Below are positions 7,390 to 7,436 of a stretch of DNA of 7,436 bases, piece by piece. Both the position numbers and the translations under genes were made by a program. The stretch comes from an uncultured Alphaproteobacteria bacterium. Lineage in GTDB: Bacteria; Pseudomonadota; Alphaproteobacteria; Rickettsiales; UBA1997. The notes beneath the pieces are model-generated. The model searched no databases and was not told where the DNA came from. It was given only the letters and a program-made list of their open reading frames with translations. The stretch covers positions 1-7,436 of the forward strand of contig CAILUF010000277.1 in the NCBI GenBank assembly GCA_903837365.1. The letters are read 5' to 3'. How positions within the stretch are numbered: position 1 is the first letter of the stretch; the number at the start of each line of letters is the position of its first letter.

Positions 7390-7405
7390 GAAAAGTTGAT
7401 TCCAT
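7364..7405 (-). other. Short out-of-frame ATG ORF overlapping the carD start (possible leader peptide or displaced true start)
   Basis: An ATG at 7405-7403 opens a 13-codon frame (MESTFLEIKNKNC, stop TAA at 7366-7364). It overlaps the first codons of carD and lies 16 bases upstream of the TTG, so it is in a different frame. A GGA at 7416-7414 sits 8 bases before this ATG, a better ribosome-binding arrangement than the TTG has. It may be a chance ORF, a leader peptide, or the original carD start separated from the gene by an indel in the A-runs of the next 30 bases. I cannot decide between these from the sequence. Confidence 0.25.
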
Positions 7406-7413
7406 TTTTAATG

Positions 7414-7416
7414 TCC
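7414..7416 (-). promoter_or_regulatory. SD-like GGA before the ATG at 7405
   Basis: GGA on the minus strand lies 8 bases before the out-of-frame ATG at 7405, a normal Shine-Dalgarno spacing. The TTG at 7389 is served only by a second GGA 11 bases upstream. This is the best-spaced SD-like site I found before a start in the window, and it bears on which codon begins carD. It is only three bases long, so the evidence is weak. Confidence 0.25.
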
Positions 7417-7436
7417 AATGCTTCTTATTACGTAAA

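Noticed and set aside
7097..7399. Plus-strand 100-codon ORF with a very hydrophobic, membrane-like product
   Set aside because: It is antisense to the Lys-rich head of carD; AAA/AAG/ATT codons read backward give Phe/Leu/Ile/Val. Its hydrophobicity is an artefact of composition, and the sense frame leads into a conserved CarD core.

Overview
The window is very AT-rich (roughly 30% G+C by eye) and holds five genes. All lie on the minus strand, close-packed, and read from right to left: a CarD/CdnL-type transcription regulator, a LolD ABC ATPase, a class I DNA photolyase, the transcription-repair coupling factor Mfd, and a small highly charged protein I do not recognise. The CarD core reads like alphaproteobacterial CdnL (the WSRRAQEYE..INSGD stretch), and the strong AT bias and Lys/Asn/Ile-rich proteins suggest a Rickettsiales- or Holosporales-like or similarly reduced alphaproteobacterium. 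That placement is inferred from motif memory, not from a search.

Layout, right to left. From 7436 to 7390 is a short AT-rich leader with an SD-like GGA and an ATG that is out of frame with carD. carD (7389-6343) appears to start at TTG and has a long Lys-rich head and a long acidic tail around a normal CarD core. A 43-bp AT-rich gap precedes lolD (6299-5607). phr (5599-4154) starts 7 bp after the lolD stop, and mfd (4142-636) starts 11 bp after the phr stop. The hypothetical gene (646-89) begins inside the last codons of mfd, overlapping it by 11 bp. The final 88 bases carry a good sigma70-like promoter pointing leftward out of the window, so a new transcript probably begins at the left edge. 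No stretch over 300 bases lacks a gene.

How the genes fit together. The spacing suggests one transcription unit, at least from lolD to the hypothetical gene and possibly from carD. Three members act at the interface of transcription and DNA damage. CarD and Mfd contain homologous RNA-polymerase-interaction domains (RIDs), and both families bind the beta subunit. Mfd removes RNA polymerase stalled at lesions and recruits UvrA. Photolyase reverses UV dimers directly. LolD (lipoprotein release to the outer membrane) appears to be a housekeeping passenger, and no LolC/LolE partner is present in the window.

I see no tRNA, rRNA, CRISPR array, insertion sequence or prophage gene, and no convincing undescribed multi-gene system. 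The points most worth a second look are the unusual CarD architecture and its uncertain start, the unknown protein coupled to mfd, the pairing of two RID proteins with photolyase, and the lack of clear Shine-Dalgarno sequences before the annotated starts.
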